From DDH964 sp963763205 (GTDB taxonomy: Bacteria > Desulfobacterota > Desulfuromonadia > Desulfuromonadales > DDH964): 64,000 nucleotides of DNA. The notes under the pieces were generated by a model. The model did no database searches. It was not told where the DNA came from and saw nothing but the letters and a program-made list of their open reading frames with translations. Every line of letters begins with the position of its first letter. The first letter of the stretch is position 1. The stretch is from the NCBI GenBank assembly GCA_963763205.1, contig CAVXNQ010000006.1:62001-126000 (forward strand), read 5' to 3'. Both the position numbers and the translations under genes were made by a program. Positions 38,791 through 48,446 of the stretch are shown piece after piece.

Positions 38791-39481
38791 TTAGGCTACC
38801 AGCAGGCCGTCGCGCATGTGGATGATGCGGTCGAGCCGCCCGGCGAGGGATTCACTGTGCGTGACGATCACCATGGTCAGACCATGGCGCCGATGCAGTT
38901 CGTCCAGCAGCCGGAAGATCTCGTCGCTGGTGCCGCTGTCGAGGTTCCCCGTCGGCTCGTCGGCCAGCAGCAGCCGCGGACCCATGACCAGGGCGCGGGC
39001 GATGGCCACCCGCTGCTGCTCGCCGCCGGAGAGCTGCCCGGGCTTGTGTTCGAGGCGATGGCCGAGGCCGACCTCGCGCAGCAGCAGTTCGGCCTGGCTG
39101 CGCGCCTCGGCCGGGGTCTTGCGCGCCACCAGCCCCGGCATCATGACATTTTCCAGGGCGGTGAATTCGGGGAGGAGTTGGTGGAACTGGAAGACGAAAC
39201 CGACCGTCCGGTTGCGAAAGGCATCGAGGGCGGGCCCGCGCAGCCGGTAGAGATCCTGGCCGGCAAAACGGACGGTGCCGCCGGTCGGCCGATCGAGGGC
39301 GCCGAGGATGTGCATCAGGGTCGTCTTGCCCGGCCCCCGAAGCCCCGACCACGGCGACCCGTTCACCGGCAGCGACTTCGAAGTCGATGCCGCGCAGCAC
39401 CTCCACCGCGCCTCCGGCGGTGGCGAAGTCCTTGGTCAGCGCGCGGATCTCCAGCAGGGGTTCCCGTCCCGTCTCAGTCAT
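38791..39481 (-). CDS. lolD: Lipoprotein-releasing system ATP-binding protein LolD (one frameshift)
   Basis: About 229 aa. It has LLEIRALTKDFATAGGAVEV, a Walker A broken by one extra C near 39338 (corrected VGASGAGKTTLMH) and the Q-loop VFQFHQLLPEFTALENVMMP. The signature QLSGGEQQRVAIARALV, Walker B LLLADEPTGNLD and VTHSESLAGRLDRII follow. It powers extraction of outer-membrane lipoproteins from the inner membrane with LolC. It overlaps lolC by 8 bp. Confidence 0.94.
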
Positions 39482-40728
39482 AGCGCAGGGCCTCGGCAGG
39501 GTCCATCTTCGCCGCGCGCCAGGCGGGGTAGATGGTGGCGAGCAGGGAAATGCTCATCGCGACCGCCACCACCGCCAGCACATCGCCGGAATTGACCACG
39601 GAGGGGAAGGTATCCATGCCGTAGACGCTCTGGTCGAAAATCTTCACGTGCAGCAGGTTCTCCAGACCCTTGATGATCGGGTCGGCATTCTTGGCCAGAA
39701 ACAGGCCGAGCAGGGTGCCGAGGAGGGTGCCGACGGTGCCGATGATCAGCCCCTCGAGGACGAAGATCTTCATGATGCTTCGGGCGTTGGCCCCCATCGA
39801 GCGCAGGATGGCGATGTCCTTGTGCTTTTCCATCACGACCATGATCAGCGTCGTGCCGATATTGAAGGCCGCCACCAGAACGATGATCCCCAGGACGATG
39901 AACAGCCCGAGCTTCTCCAGCTTGAGGGCGGACAGGAAGGAGCCGAACAGGTCCTCCCAGGAACGCACCATGAAGGGAAAGGAGAGCTCCTGGCGCAGCC
40001 TGGCGGCCACCGGCCGGGCCTGGTCGAAGCTGTCGACCTCGACCTCGATGCCGCTCGCCTTACCCTTGGCGTCGAAGAAGAGCTGGGCCGTGGGGAGGTT
40101 GATGTAGGCGAAATAGGTGTCGAGAAAGCCGCCGCGCTGGCGGAAGATGCCGACGATCCGGAACGGCTTCATCTTCGGGATCATGCCGAAGGGGGTGATG
40201 GTGAACATCGGCGGGATGACGTTGATCGATGTCGCCCAACGGCACTCCCAGTGCCGTGGCCGTATCGAGGCCGATGATGATCCCGGCGTGGTCCGTTTGC
40301 CGCCTGGAACAGCAGAGTCCTGGACATCCGCCGGTCCGCGGTCAGAAACTTCTGCTGGAAGATCTTGTTGCCCTGTCTCGATCCCCTTGACATTGACCGC
40401 TGCGACATTGCCGCGGGAGAGGAGCATCGCCTCCTTGGCGACGAAGGGAGCGGCCGAGGTGACATGGGGAGAGCTTGCGGATCTTCGCCGCCAGGGCCTC
40501 ATAGCCGTCGAGTTCGTCGCCCTGCTTCTGCACCAGGACATGGGGGATGTTGCCGAGGATCTGCTTGCGCACCCCGTCGTGGAAACCGGTCATTACCGCC
40601 AGCACCACGATCAGCGCCGCGACGCCGAGGGTCACCCCGGCAATGGAGATGAAGGAGATGACCGAGATGAAGGTCTGTTTGCGCTTGGCCCGCAGGTAGC
40701 GCAGGCTGACAAAGAGTTCGTAGGACAT
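39474..40728 (-). CDS. lolC: Lipoprotein-releasing system permease LolC/LolE (several frameshifts)
   Basis: About 415 aa. MSYELFVSLRYLRAKRKQTF, FISVISFISIAGVTLGVAAL and AVMTGFHDGVRKQILGNIPH form the first membrane helix and start of the periplasmic domain. The last three helices include LFIVLGIIVLVAAFNIGTTL and IAILRSMGANARSIMKIFVL. The end is WRAAKMDPAEALRYD. Breaks lie near 40470, 40380, 40310 and 40230. A single permease gene is seen, so it probably forms a homodimer rather than a LolC/LolE pair. Confidence 0.92.
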
Positions 40729-40819
40729 AGTAAGATTTATCGTCGGGGCGCAGCATGCGTGACGCGCTGGGGCTTCTGCCCATGGTTTCAGCGTCAGGGC
40801 GCCGCATCGCTGCGCTCAC

Positions 40820-42303
40820 TTACTTTTCCGGCCGCAACTGGGGAAAGAGGATGACGTCGCGGATCGAGGCGGAATCGGTGAGCAGCATCACCAGCCGGTC
40901 GATGCCGATCCCCTCGCCGGCGGTCGGCGGCAGGCCGTATTCGAGGGCGCGGACGTAATCCTCGTCCATGGCATGGGCCTCCTCGTCGCCGGCCTCTTTT
41001 TCGGCCAGCTGTTTGAGGAAGCGCTCCTTCTGGTCGTCGGGGTCGTTGAGCTCGGAGAAGGCGTTGGCCAGCTCGCGGCCGACAATGAAGAGCTCGAAGC
41101 GGTCGACGACGTCGGGGTCTGGCGTCGTTCTTCCGCGACAGGGGGGAGACCTCGGTCGGGTACTCGGTGATGAAGGTCGGGTGCCACAGCTGCGGCTCGG
41201 CGACGGCATCGAAGAGCTCGGTCAGGAGCTTGCCGTGGCCGATGGCGTCGTCCAGCTCCAGGCCGAGGCTGCCGGGCGTAGGCCAGGGCCTGCTCGCGGT
41301 CCTCGAGGGCCGCGGCGTCGATCTCGCCGTACTTGACGATCGCCTCGCGCACGGTCAGCCGCTGCCAGGGCGCTGAGAGGTCGACCTCGCGGCCGCCGTA
41401 GGTGAATCTGCAGGCCGCCGCAGACCTCCTGCGCCACATGGCAGATCAGCTCCTCGGTGAAGTCCATCAGGTCCTGGTAGGTGGCGTAGGCCTGGTAGAA
41501 CTCCATCATGGTGAACTCGGGGTTGTGCTGGATGGAGATCCCCTCGTTGCGGAAGTTGCGGTTGATCTCGAAGACCCGCTCGAACCCGCCGACCACCAGC
41601 CGCTTCAGGTAGAGCTCCGGCGCGATGCGCAGGAAGAGGTCCATTTCAAGGTGTTGTGGTGGGTGATGAAGGGCTTGGCCGTCGCCCCGCCGGCGATCGG
41701 CTGCATCATCGGCGTCTCGACCTCGAGAAAGTCGCGGCCTTGCATGAAGTCGCGGATCAGGCCGATGATCCGGCTGCGCTTGCGGAAGGTGTCGCGCACC
41801 TCGGGGTTGACGATCAGGTCGAGGTAGCGCTGGCGGTAGCGGGTCTCGACGTCGGTCAGGCCGTGCCACTTCTCCGGCAGCGGCTGCAGCGACTTGGTGA
41901 GCAGCCGCAGGCTGTCGGCACGCAGCGACAGCTCGCCGGTCTTGGTGCGGAACGGCACCCCGCCGGCGCCGACGATGTCGCCGAGGTCGAGTTTTTTGAA
42001 CTGTTCGAAGACCTCTTCACCGACCAGGTCGCGGCCGACATAGACCTGCATCCGCCCGCTGCGGTCCTGGACCTGGATAAAGGCCGCCTTGCCGAAATCG
42101 CGACGGGCCATGATCCGTCCGGCGATGACATAGCGCTGCGAACACCCCTCGAGGGCGGCGGCGTCCTGATCGGCATGGTTGCCGTGGATATCGGCCGCGG
42201 TGTGGCTGACCGGGCAATCGTTGGCGTAGGGATTCTGTCCCTGGGCGCGCAGCTCGGCCACTTTGGCACGGCGCTGCAGCACCAGGTCGTTGAGCTCTTC
42301 CAT
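40820..42303 (-). CDS. lysS: Lysyl-tRNA synthetase, class II (several frameshifts)
   Basis: About 492 aa. The N-terminal OB-fold anticodon domain has RYVIAGRIMARRDFGKAAFI. Catalytic features are LTDVETRYRQRYLDLIVNPE, FLEVETPMMQPIAGGATAKP, motif 2 VFEINRNFRNEGISIQHNPE and motif 3 AGEGIGIDRLVMLLTDSASI. It charges tRNA-Lys with lysine. Breaks near 41645, 41405, 41280 and 41125 interrupt it; all lie between readable family segments. ATG at 42303. It lies 77 bp downstream of the Ig-like lipoprotein gene. Confidence 0.94.
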
Positions 42304-42379
42304 CGTTGCTTCTGCCTTTCCTGCAATGGTAATCGGCCGCGGTCCCCTCGCGGGGGCGGCGATCGTTGTCTTCTGGCCG

Positions 42380-43558
42380 CTAGGGAGCGGTCGTGAAGCC
42401 CCAGCTGAGGCCGTGAGCCAGCGGTCCGCCGCTGAGATTGGCAATGTCCGTGGTCAGCGTGACGGTATAGTCGGTGCCGGCGGCCAGCACGGTCGCCGGG
42501 GTCAGCGTTGCGGTGCGGACACCGTCGTCGGTGACGGTGGCCGGCACCGGGTTGACACCGTCGCTGAGGAGGAAACTACCCGCAGGGAGGGGAAAGGTCA
42601 TGGCCTCGCTGAAGGTCACGCTGACGGTGGTCCCCGGATCGACGCCGTACTGTCCTGCATAGGGAGTACGCAGGGTGAAGATCTGCTGATTGACCAGCGC
42701 ATGGGCGGTAGCGGTGACGCCGTTGGCGGAAGTGCTGACGGCCACCGCGTTCTTGCCCGCGCCGAGTCCGGTGAGGTCCACGCTCCAGGTCCCCGCGCCG
42801 GCATCGGCGGCCACCGCCCCCACGGTCGCCGTGGGCACGGAGACGACCGGGGCGGAATCGCCGGTCCAGCTTCCGCCCAGGGTCTGGCTGCCGGCCACCG
42901 TCGGGGTGGTCCCCGCCGGGTCGATGGTGATCAGCGGCGCACTGGCGAATTGACGTTGATGGTCAGGGTGCGGGTGATCTCGCCCAGGTCGGGATGGGTG
43001 ACGGTGACCGTAACCGTGTTGTTCCCCGTGGCCAGGCCGGTGAGGTCGAAACTCCATTGGTCCCCATCCACCGTCGCCGCGGACGGCGTCCCGGAGCCGA
43101 TCTGCACCTGCGGTGAAGCCAGGGCTCGGATCGAACAGGCCACCGATGGTCAGCGCGCTGCCGGAGATCGGCGAGACGTAGCGCTCGATGCTGAGGGCGT
43201 CGTAAGTCAGGTAGAAGTTGAAAATATTCTGGTTGCCGGTGGGATCGAGGGCGGTGATGGTGATCAGGTTGCTGCCCGCCAACAGGTTGTCGACCGTGCA
43301 GCTCCAGCGGTCCCCGGCGACGTGGATCTGGTCGGCGGGGATCTCCTCGGTACCGACCATGACCTCCACCGTGGCGCCTTCTTCGACGCTCCCCGAGAGA
43401 TGGCGGGTGCGGTTGGTGGTTCCGGCCCCGGCGCCGTCGTAGCTCAGCGTCGGCACGACCAGGTCCCCCTGGTCGCTGCCGCTGCAACCGGCCAGCAGCA
43501 GCGCCAGCAGCCAGCAGGCCAGGCGCAGCATCCCTTTTCTCGTCTTCCAGTCCATCAT
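42380..43558 (-). CDS. Lipoprotein with Ig-like domains (compensating frameshifts)
   Basis: About 392 aa. A lipoprotein signal (MLRLACWLLALLLAGC, lipobox LLAGC) is followed by repeated beta-sandwich sequence. One unit reads DRWSCTVDNLLAGSNLITIT, another DQWSFDLTGLATGNNTVTVT, a third GTWSVDLTGLGAGKNAVAVS. They share a W-S-x-D-L-x-G-L-x-x-G-x-N pattern. The C-terminus GTTVSVTFSEAMTFPLPAGS with LTPATVLAAGTDYTVTLTTD fits a bacterial Ig-like (Big_5/SbsA) domain. Frame changes occur near 43115 and 42945. Likely an outer-membrane surface or periplasmic adhesion protein; true function unknown. It lies between prfB and lysS. Confidence 0.78.
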   Translation of the reverse strand: MMDWKTRKGMLRLACWLLALLLAGCSGSDQGDLVVPTLSYDGAGAGTTNRTRHLSGSVEEGATVEVMVGTEEIPADQIHVAGDRWSCTVDNLLAGSNLITITALDPTGNQNIFNFYLTYDALSIERYVSPISGSALTIGGLFDPSPGFTAGADRLRDAVRGDGGWGPMEFRPHRPGHGEQHGYGHRHPSRPGRDHPHPDHQRQFASAPLITIDPAGTTPTVAGSQTLGGSWTGDSAPVVSVPTATVGAVAADAGAGTWSVDLTGLGAGKNAVAVSTSANGVTATAHALVNQQIFTLRTPYAGQYGVDPGTTVSVTFSEAMTFPLPAGSFLLSDGVNPVPATVTDDGVRTATLTPATVLAAGTDYTVTLTTDIANLSGGPLAHGLSWGFTTAP

Positions 43559-43598
43559 GGTTATGGCTCCCTGCCGGTGCCGGTCGCGGCGGTCCCGG

Positions 43599-44694
43599 TT
43601 ATTTCTTGCTGAGAAGATAGGCCTCGATGAAATCTTCGATGTTGCCGTCGAGCACGGCGTCGGTATTGCCGACCTCGTGGCCGGTGCGGTGGTCCTTCAC
43701 CATCCGGTAGGGGTGCAGGACGTAGGAGCGGATCTGGCTCCCCCAGCCGATCTCCTTCTTTTCTCCGGCGATGGAATCCGCCTCTTCCTCTTTCTTGCGC
43801 ACCTCGAGCTCGTAGAGCCTGGCCTTGAGCTGCTTCATCGCTGTCGCGCGGTTCTTGTGCTGGGAACGCTCGTTCTGGCAGGCGACGACGACGCCGGTGG
43901 GAATGTGGGTGATGCGGATCGCCGACTCGGTCTTGTTGACGTGCTGGCCGCCGGCGCCGCTCGAACGGTAGGTATCGACGCGCAGATCCTTTTCATCGAT
44001 CACCACGTCGATGTCGTCGGAGATTTCCGGGAAGACGAAGACCGAGCAGAAGGAGGTGTGGCGACGGGCATTGGAATCGAACGGAGAGATCCGCACCAGC
44101 CGGTGGATGCCCATCTCGGCGCGCAGGTAACCGTAGGCGTAGTCCCCCTCGGCGGTAAAAGTCACCCCCTTGACGCCGGCTTCCTCCCCCGGCTGGTAAT
44201 CGGTGATCTCGGTGCGAAACCCTTTCTTCTCGCAGAACCGCAGGTACATGCGCAGCAGCATCTCCGCCCAGTCCTGGGCTTCGGTGCCACCGGCGCCGGC
44301 GTTGATGGAGACGATGGCGTTGTTGGCGTCGTGCTCGCCCGAGAGCATGCGCGCGAACTCCATCCGCCCGATGCGGGCTTCGAGAGCCGGCAGCAGCTCG
44401 CGGACCTCGGCGAGGGTCGCTTCGTCCTCGCCCTCTTCACCGAGTTCGCACAGCACCAGCAGATCTTCCAACTCCTGGGAGGCCGCCTCCCAGTCCTCGA
44501 CCACTTTCTGCAGCCCGGTCCGCTCGCGCAAAAGTTCCTGGGCGCGCTCGCCCTGGTTCCAGAAGTCCGGCTTGGCGACCTCCGCTTCGAGTTCGGCGAC
44601 ACGCTCCTTCTTGCCAGCTACGTCAAAGATACCCCCTCAGCTCGACGAGCTTGTCCTGGAGGTCCTTGAGGGTGTCTATCTCTTCGCGATACAT
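43599..44694 (-). CDS. prfB: Peptide chain release factor 2 (programmed +1 frameshift)
   Basis: About 364 aa. The first 22 codons end at an in-frame TGA, after which the +1 frame continues DVAGKKERVAELEAEVAKPD. This is the classic prfB autoregulatory shift. The specificity tripeptide lies in RISPFDSNARRHTSF (SPF), and the peptidyl-tRNA hydrolysis loop is SGAGGQHVNKTESAIR (GGQ). RF2 reads UGA and UAA. ATG at 44694. Apart from the programmed site the frame is uninterrupted, in contrast to many neighbours. Confidence 0.96.
44622..44639 (-). promoter_or_regulatory. prfB programmed +1 frameshift site
   Basis: On the minus strand the sequence is AGGGGGTATCTTTGAC. It has an internal Shine-Dalgarno-like AGGGGG, then TAT, then the slippery CTT followed by TGA C. 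It is identical in layout to E. coli prfB. When RF2 is scarce, the ribosome slips from CTT to TTT, bypasses TGA and makes full-length RF2. Confidence 0.95.
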
Positions 44695-44900
44695 GGCGGT
44701 TCTCCCGACTGAGGTTCACAAGGCCTGGGATTATAGCGACTCGCTGCCGTTTCCACAAGGGTTCTCTTCGCCCGGATCGGCGCTTTGTTGACAAGCCGCC
44801 GGGAATGGGTTAAGCAATGACCTGCAGAGCCTTGCCCTCCCCGCAGAGGGGCGCGCCAGCCGATGCCGGTCTGTCCGCTTCCGCACGGAGGGAACGTCGC

Positions 44901-46124
44901 ATGGTCCGATCCTGCTTCCGACTGCTGGGCTGGCTGCTGGTAGTGACGGCCTTCACCGGCTGCGGCCAGAACGACGAGCCGACCCGGCAAATCGACTTCG
45001 TTCCCTTAAGCTCCCTCGAAATCGTTTCGCAGAATTCCCAGGCGGCCGCCGGCACCACCAACCGCTTCACCGCCATCGGCCATTACGGCAATCCCGCAAC
45101 CTTCCAGTTTACCCGGGACCTCACCAGTCAGGTGACCTGGGCCTCGACCAATCCGGCGGTGCTGACCGTCAGCAACGACCCCGCACTGGCCGGCCTCGCC
45201 AGCGCGGGAGTCGCCGGCACCGCGACGGTGACGGCCACCCTGGGCGCCAGCCACACCGACCTCGATTTCACCGTCAGCGCCGCGACCATCAGCTCCCTGA
45301 GCATCACGCCGCCAGCCTCCACCAGCCTCCATGCCGGCGACACCCTGCAGCTGCAGGCCACCGGCGCCTTCTCCGACGGCACCAGCCAGGATCTGAACGA
45401 GGCCGCCGTCTGGAGCAGCAGCGCCGCCGACGTCGCCACCGTCGGCGACGCGGTCCCCGGCAAAGGCCTGGTCACGGCCGTGGCCGTCGGAACCGTCGCT
45501 ATCGCCGCCAGCTTCGGCGGCACGAGCGCGACCCAGGCCATCGATGTGACAGCGGCTGCCTTGCAAAGCATCGTGGTGACGGCGGAGGATGGGAACACCG
45601 TGGCCGCGGGGACGACGACGCAGTTGACCGCGACCGGCACCTACAGCGACGGCAGCACCGAGGATCTGACCGACCAGGCGACCTGGGCCTCCAGCCTTAC
45701 CCGCGTGGCGAAGGTCGACCAGGACGCCGGGACCCATGGGCTGCTGAGCGCCCTTGCCGCCGGCACCAGCAAGGTCACGGCGGCGCTGGGCAGCGTGACC
45801 AGTCCGGGTTTCACCGTCACGGTGAGCTCCGCGAAACTGTCCTCCCTGGCGTTCGATCAGACCGAACCGACGGTCAGCGTCGGCCAGACTCTGCAGCTGA
45901 CGGCCACCGGGACCTTCGCCGACGGCTCGACCCAGAACCTGACCCGCGATGTGGCCTGGAGTTCGGGGGACACGGACATCGCCACCGTCAGCGTCAGCTC
46001 CGGCAACGAGGGGACGGTCAAGGGAATCGCCGCCGGCACCGTGACCCTCTCCGCCACCAGCGACGCCATCCCGACCGGAAGCGGGACAACCGTCACCGCC
46101 GCCGCCGACCTGACCGTCCAATGA
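44901..46124 (+). CDS. Lipoprotein with four BIG2-type Ig-like repeats
   Basis: The protein is 407 aa. The signal CFRLLGWLLVVTAFTGCG has lipobox FTGC. Four repeats of roughly 85-90 residues follow. Each has the BIG_2 pattern of hydrophobic strand, LQLTATGTFSDGSTQDLT-like segment, W-x-S-s (VTWASTNPAV, AVWSSSAADV, ATWASSLTRV, VAWSSGDTDI), and a closing G-x-A-x-G-T segment. Such repeats are common in surface adhesins. ATG at 44901 is preceded by GGAGGG at 8 nt. It is divergent from prfB and followed at once by a beta-barrel gene, suggesting an outer-membrane pair. Function unknown. Confidence 0.82.
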   Translation: MVRSCFRLLGWLLVVTAFTGCGQNDEPTRQIDFVPLSSLEIVSQNSQAAAGTTNRFTAIGHYGNPATFQFTRDLTSQVTWASTNPAVLTVSNDPALAGLASAGVAGTATVTATLGASHTDLDFTVSAATISSLSITPPASTSLHAGDTLQLQATGAFSDGTSQDLNEAAVWSSSAADVATVGDAVPGKGLVTAVAVGTVAIAASFGGTSATQAIDVTAAALQSIVVTAEDGNTVAAGTTTQLTATGTYSDGSTEDLTDQATWASSLTRVAKVDQDAGTHGLLSALAAGTSKVTAALGSVTSPGFTVTVSSAKLSSLAFDQTEPTVSVGQTLQLTATGTFADGSTQNLTRDVAWSSGDTDIATVSVSSGNEGTVKGIAAGTVTLSATSDAIPTGSGTTVTAAADLTVQ

Positions 46125-46159
46125 CCGGCAAGCTGCCTACCCTGCCGAGCGAGGGATCC

Positions 46160-46816
46160 ATGCCGACCCGCCTGCTGCTGCCCCTGGTTCTATTGGCCCT
46201 GATCCTTCTCGCGGCGCCCGCCCGGGCCGCCACCCCGGGCCCCTACCTGGAGGCCGAGGGAATCGGCAGCTGGCTGAACGACAGCCGCAACCGGACCGCT
46301 GAGGGGACCTTCAACGCCGAGTTTCAGCGGGGGAGCGGCTGGGGGCTGGCCCTGGGCTACGACCTGGCCGGGGCCTATCCCAGGATCGGCACCGGCCGGA
46401 TCGAACTGGAAGCGGCCAGGCGGCGCTCCGCCCTGAAGAAGCTCGACTTCGCCGAAGGCAAGCTGCCGGCGACGGGAAAGGTCGCCATCAAGAGCCTGAT
46501 GTGCAACACCATCGCCGAATACCACGAGCCGTCGCCATGGGTCCCCTACGTGGCTCTCGGCGTCGGCTACGCTGAGGTTGCCATCAGCCAGGTCAGCGCC
46601 GTCGGCACCCCCTTTATCGCCGCCGGCAAAGACCGGGTCCTGGCTTGGCAGGCAGGCGGGGGAATCGGAATCGAACTGGGCGACCACCTCACACTGGATG
46701 TCGGTTACCGCTATTTCGCTACGCTGCAACCGCAGCTGCAGCTCGCTGACGGCAGCACCTTCAAAATGGAGATCGGCAGCCACAACCTGCTCCTCGGAGT
46801 GCGCTTGAAGTATTGA
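46160..46816 (+). CDS. Outer membrane beta-barrel protein of unknown function
   Basis: About 218 aa. A signal peptide (PTRLLLPLVLLALILLAAPA, cleavage after ARA) precedes alternating amphipathic strands such as GWGLALGYDLAGAYPRIGTG, VPYVALGVGYAEVAISQVS and LTLDVGYRYFATLQPQLQLA. It ends LLLGVRLKY with an aromatic residue, like OmpA/Opa-type 8-strand barrels. ATG at 46160 has GAGGG upstream; an earlier ATG at 46121 overlaps the preceding stop and would add 13 residues before the signal. It is likely co-transcribed with the Ig-like lipoprotein. Confidence 0.75.
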   Translation: MPTRLLLPLVLLALILLAAPARAATPGPYLEAEGIGSWLNDSRNRTAEGTFNAEFQRGSGWGLALGYDLAGAYPRIGTGRIELEAARRRSALKKLDFAEGKLPATGKVAIKSLMCNTIAEYHEPSPWVPYVALGVGYAEVAISQVSAVGTPFIAAGKDRVLAWQAGGGIGIELGDHLTLDVGYRYFATLQPQLQLADGSTFKMEIGSHNLLLGVRLKY

Positions 46817-46835
46817 GGCGTTACCAGATCTCCTG

Positions 46836-46879
46836 AAAAAAGAGCGGGCCCGGCACGCTGCCGGACCCGCTCTTTTTTT
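46836..46879. terminator. Bidirectional Rho-independent terminator
   Basis: The sequence is AAAAAAGAGCGGGCCCGGCA, loop CGC, and a matching arm ending TCTTTTTTT, with A and T runs on both sides. It serves the plus-strand barrel gene and the minus-strand lnt gene, whose stop is 35 bp away. Confidence 0.9.
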
Positions 46880-46913
46880 CAGCTCGCCGGAGGGGCGAAC
46901 GGAGCAACGCGAT

Positions 46914-48446
46914 TCAACGCCAGGGCAGCAGACGCCGCCGCGGCAGACAGGCAACCACTCCCCCCAGGCTGACCAGCAGCATGGCCGCCGGCAGGATGTC
47001 GCCCCAGCGGGTATAGAGGGAAGAGTGTACCCCCAGCCCAACGGTGCCGCGCAGCATCGCGGGAACGAAAATTCCGGTATGGGCGACGATCCGGCCCGAC
47101 GGGGCGATCAAGGCGGAGACGCCGGTGTTGGCCGCCCGGGCCACCCAGATGCGATTTTCGATCGCGCGAAACCGCACCATCGCCAGATGCTGGAAGGGGG
47201 CCGACGAGCGACCGAACCAGGCATCGTTGGTGATGTTCACCAGCAGCTCGCTCCCCTCGCGCACGAAACCCCGGGCCAGCTCCGGAAAGATCCCCTCGAA
47301 GCAGACCAGCACCCCGATCCGGTGGCCATCGAGAGGCAGAGGGCTGACCGTCCCCGGCGAGAAGTCGCCGATGCCGACCACCAGTTTGTCGACGAACGGC
47401 AGGAAGGCCTTGAGCGGCACGTATTCGCCGAACGGGACGAGGTGGATCTTGTCGCTGCGTCCCAGAACCCTGCCGGCAGGATCGAGCAGGAAGGCGCTGT
47501 TCAGGTAACGGTAGCCCTGGTTGACGCGTTGGTAGGCGGGGCTGCCGAACAGGAGCCAGGAGGCAGTGTCCACCGGCACCTGGTGAACGATGGCGCTGAG
47601 CGGGGAGGGATCCTGGGCGTAAAAAGGGGTGGCGCTCTCCGGCCAGACGATCAGCGAGCCGGGATGCCCGGCCGCACCCTGCAGCGACAGGCGCCGGTAG
47701 CGATCGACCGTGGACCGCTGGAAGGCCGGGTCCCATTTGATCGACTGGTCGATGTTCCCCTGTACCAGCACGGTCTCCAGCTGCGTCTCGCGCCGATCCG
47801 GATCCTGTCCCAGCCGCCAACTGCCATAGCCGAGATTGGCGGCGAGAAGCAGCAGCACGGCCGCCAGCGACCAGCGGGGGAGCAGCACGGCCTCGCGCTG
47901 CTGCCAGGCGTGGAGCAATTGGGCCAGAACGGTATTGCTCAGCATCAGCAGATAGCTGATGCCGTAGACGCCGCAGAGGTCGGCCGACTGGATCAGCACC
48001 AGGTGGCTTTGCTGGGAATAGCCGAGGGTCGCCCAGGGAAAACCGCTGAGCAGAAAGGAGCGGAGGAATTCGAACCCCACCCAGAGGACCGGCAGGGTCA
48101 GGGGCAGCGGCAGGGCGAAACGGTCCCGCAGGGCGAAAGCCCCCCAGACCGCGGCGGCGATGAACAGGGCCAGGTAGGCGACGAGCAGCAGGTAGGCCAC
48201 CACCGACAGGAACGGCTGCAGGTGGCCGTAGGTGGTCATGACGATATTCAGCCAGTAGAGGACCACGGCGAAAAAGGCGCAACCGGCGGCGAAACCGTTG
48301 CGCAGCGGCCGCCCGCCTCCGAACAGGAGCAGCGGTACCAGCCCGAACCAGGCGAGGCTGGCGATATCCGGGCGCGGAAAAGAGAGCGCCAGCAGTACAC
48401 CGGAGGCGAGGGCGGCCAACAGACCGCGGTCGAGCCGACGAAGCAT
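46914..48446 (-). CDS. lnt: Apolipoprotein N-acyltransferase
   Basis: The protein is 510 aa, intact. The N-terminal half has about six membrane segments (GLLAALASGVLLALSFPRPD, LVAYLALFIAAAVWGAFALR). The C-terminal nitrilase-type periplasmic domain has LIVWPESATPFYAQ with catalytic Glu, DKIHLVPFGEYVPLKAFLPF with catalytic Lys, and RIGVLVCFEGIFPELARGFV with the catalytic Cys. The terminal helix is AAMLLVSLGGVVACL. It N-acylates the lipoprotein Cys, feeding mature lipoproteins to Lol. It follows corC with a one-base overlap, as in E. coli ybeX-lnt. Confidence 0.95.
   Translation of the reverse strand: MLRRLDRGLLAALASGVLLALSFPRPDIASLAWFGLVPLLLFGGGRPLRNGFAAGCAFFAVVLYWLNIVMTTYGHLQPFLSVVAYLLLVAYLALFIAAAVWGAFALRDRFALPLPLTLPVLWVGFEFLRSFLLSGFPWATLGYSQQSHLVLIQSADLCGVYGISYLLMLSNTVLAQLLHAWQQREAVLLPRWSLAAVLLLLAANLGYGSWRLGQDPDRRETQLETVLVQGNIDQSIKWDPAFQRSTVDRYRRLSLQGAAGHPGSLIVWPESATPFYAQDPSPLSAIVHQVPVDTASWLLFGSPAYQRVNQGYRYLNSAFLLDPAGRVLGRSDKIHLVPFGEYVPLKAFLPFVDKLVVGIGDFSPGTVSPLPLDGHRIGVLVCFEGIFPELARGFVREGSELLVNITNDAWFGRSSAPFQHLAMVRFRAIENRIWVARAANTGVSALIAPSGRIVAHTGIFVPAMLRGTVGLGVHSSLYTRWGDILPAAMLLVSLGGVVACLPRRRLLPWR

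Noticed and set aside
30616..40728. Degenerate (pseudogenised) lipid A cluster
   Set aside because: Breaks in lpxB, lpxA, fabZ, msbA, bamA, lolC and lolD are mended by removing single bases, and all motifs remain; the same pattern hits eno and lysS, so error is more likely than loss.
42380..42444. lysS start extended to 42444
   Set aside because: The extra residues overlap the end of the lipoprotein gene and are unlike LysRS; ATG at 42303 begins the family sequence MEELNDLV.
44622..44694. prfB read as a pseudogene because of an in-frame TGA
   Set aside because: The stop lies in the canonical AGGGGG-TAT-CTT-TGA-C frameshift site and the +1 frame continues a complete RF2.
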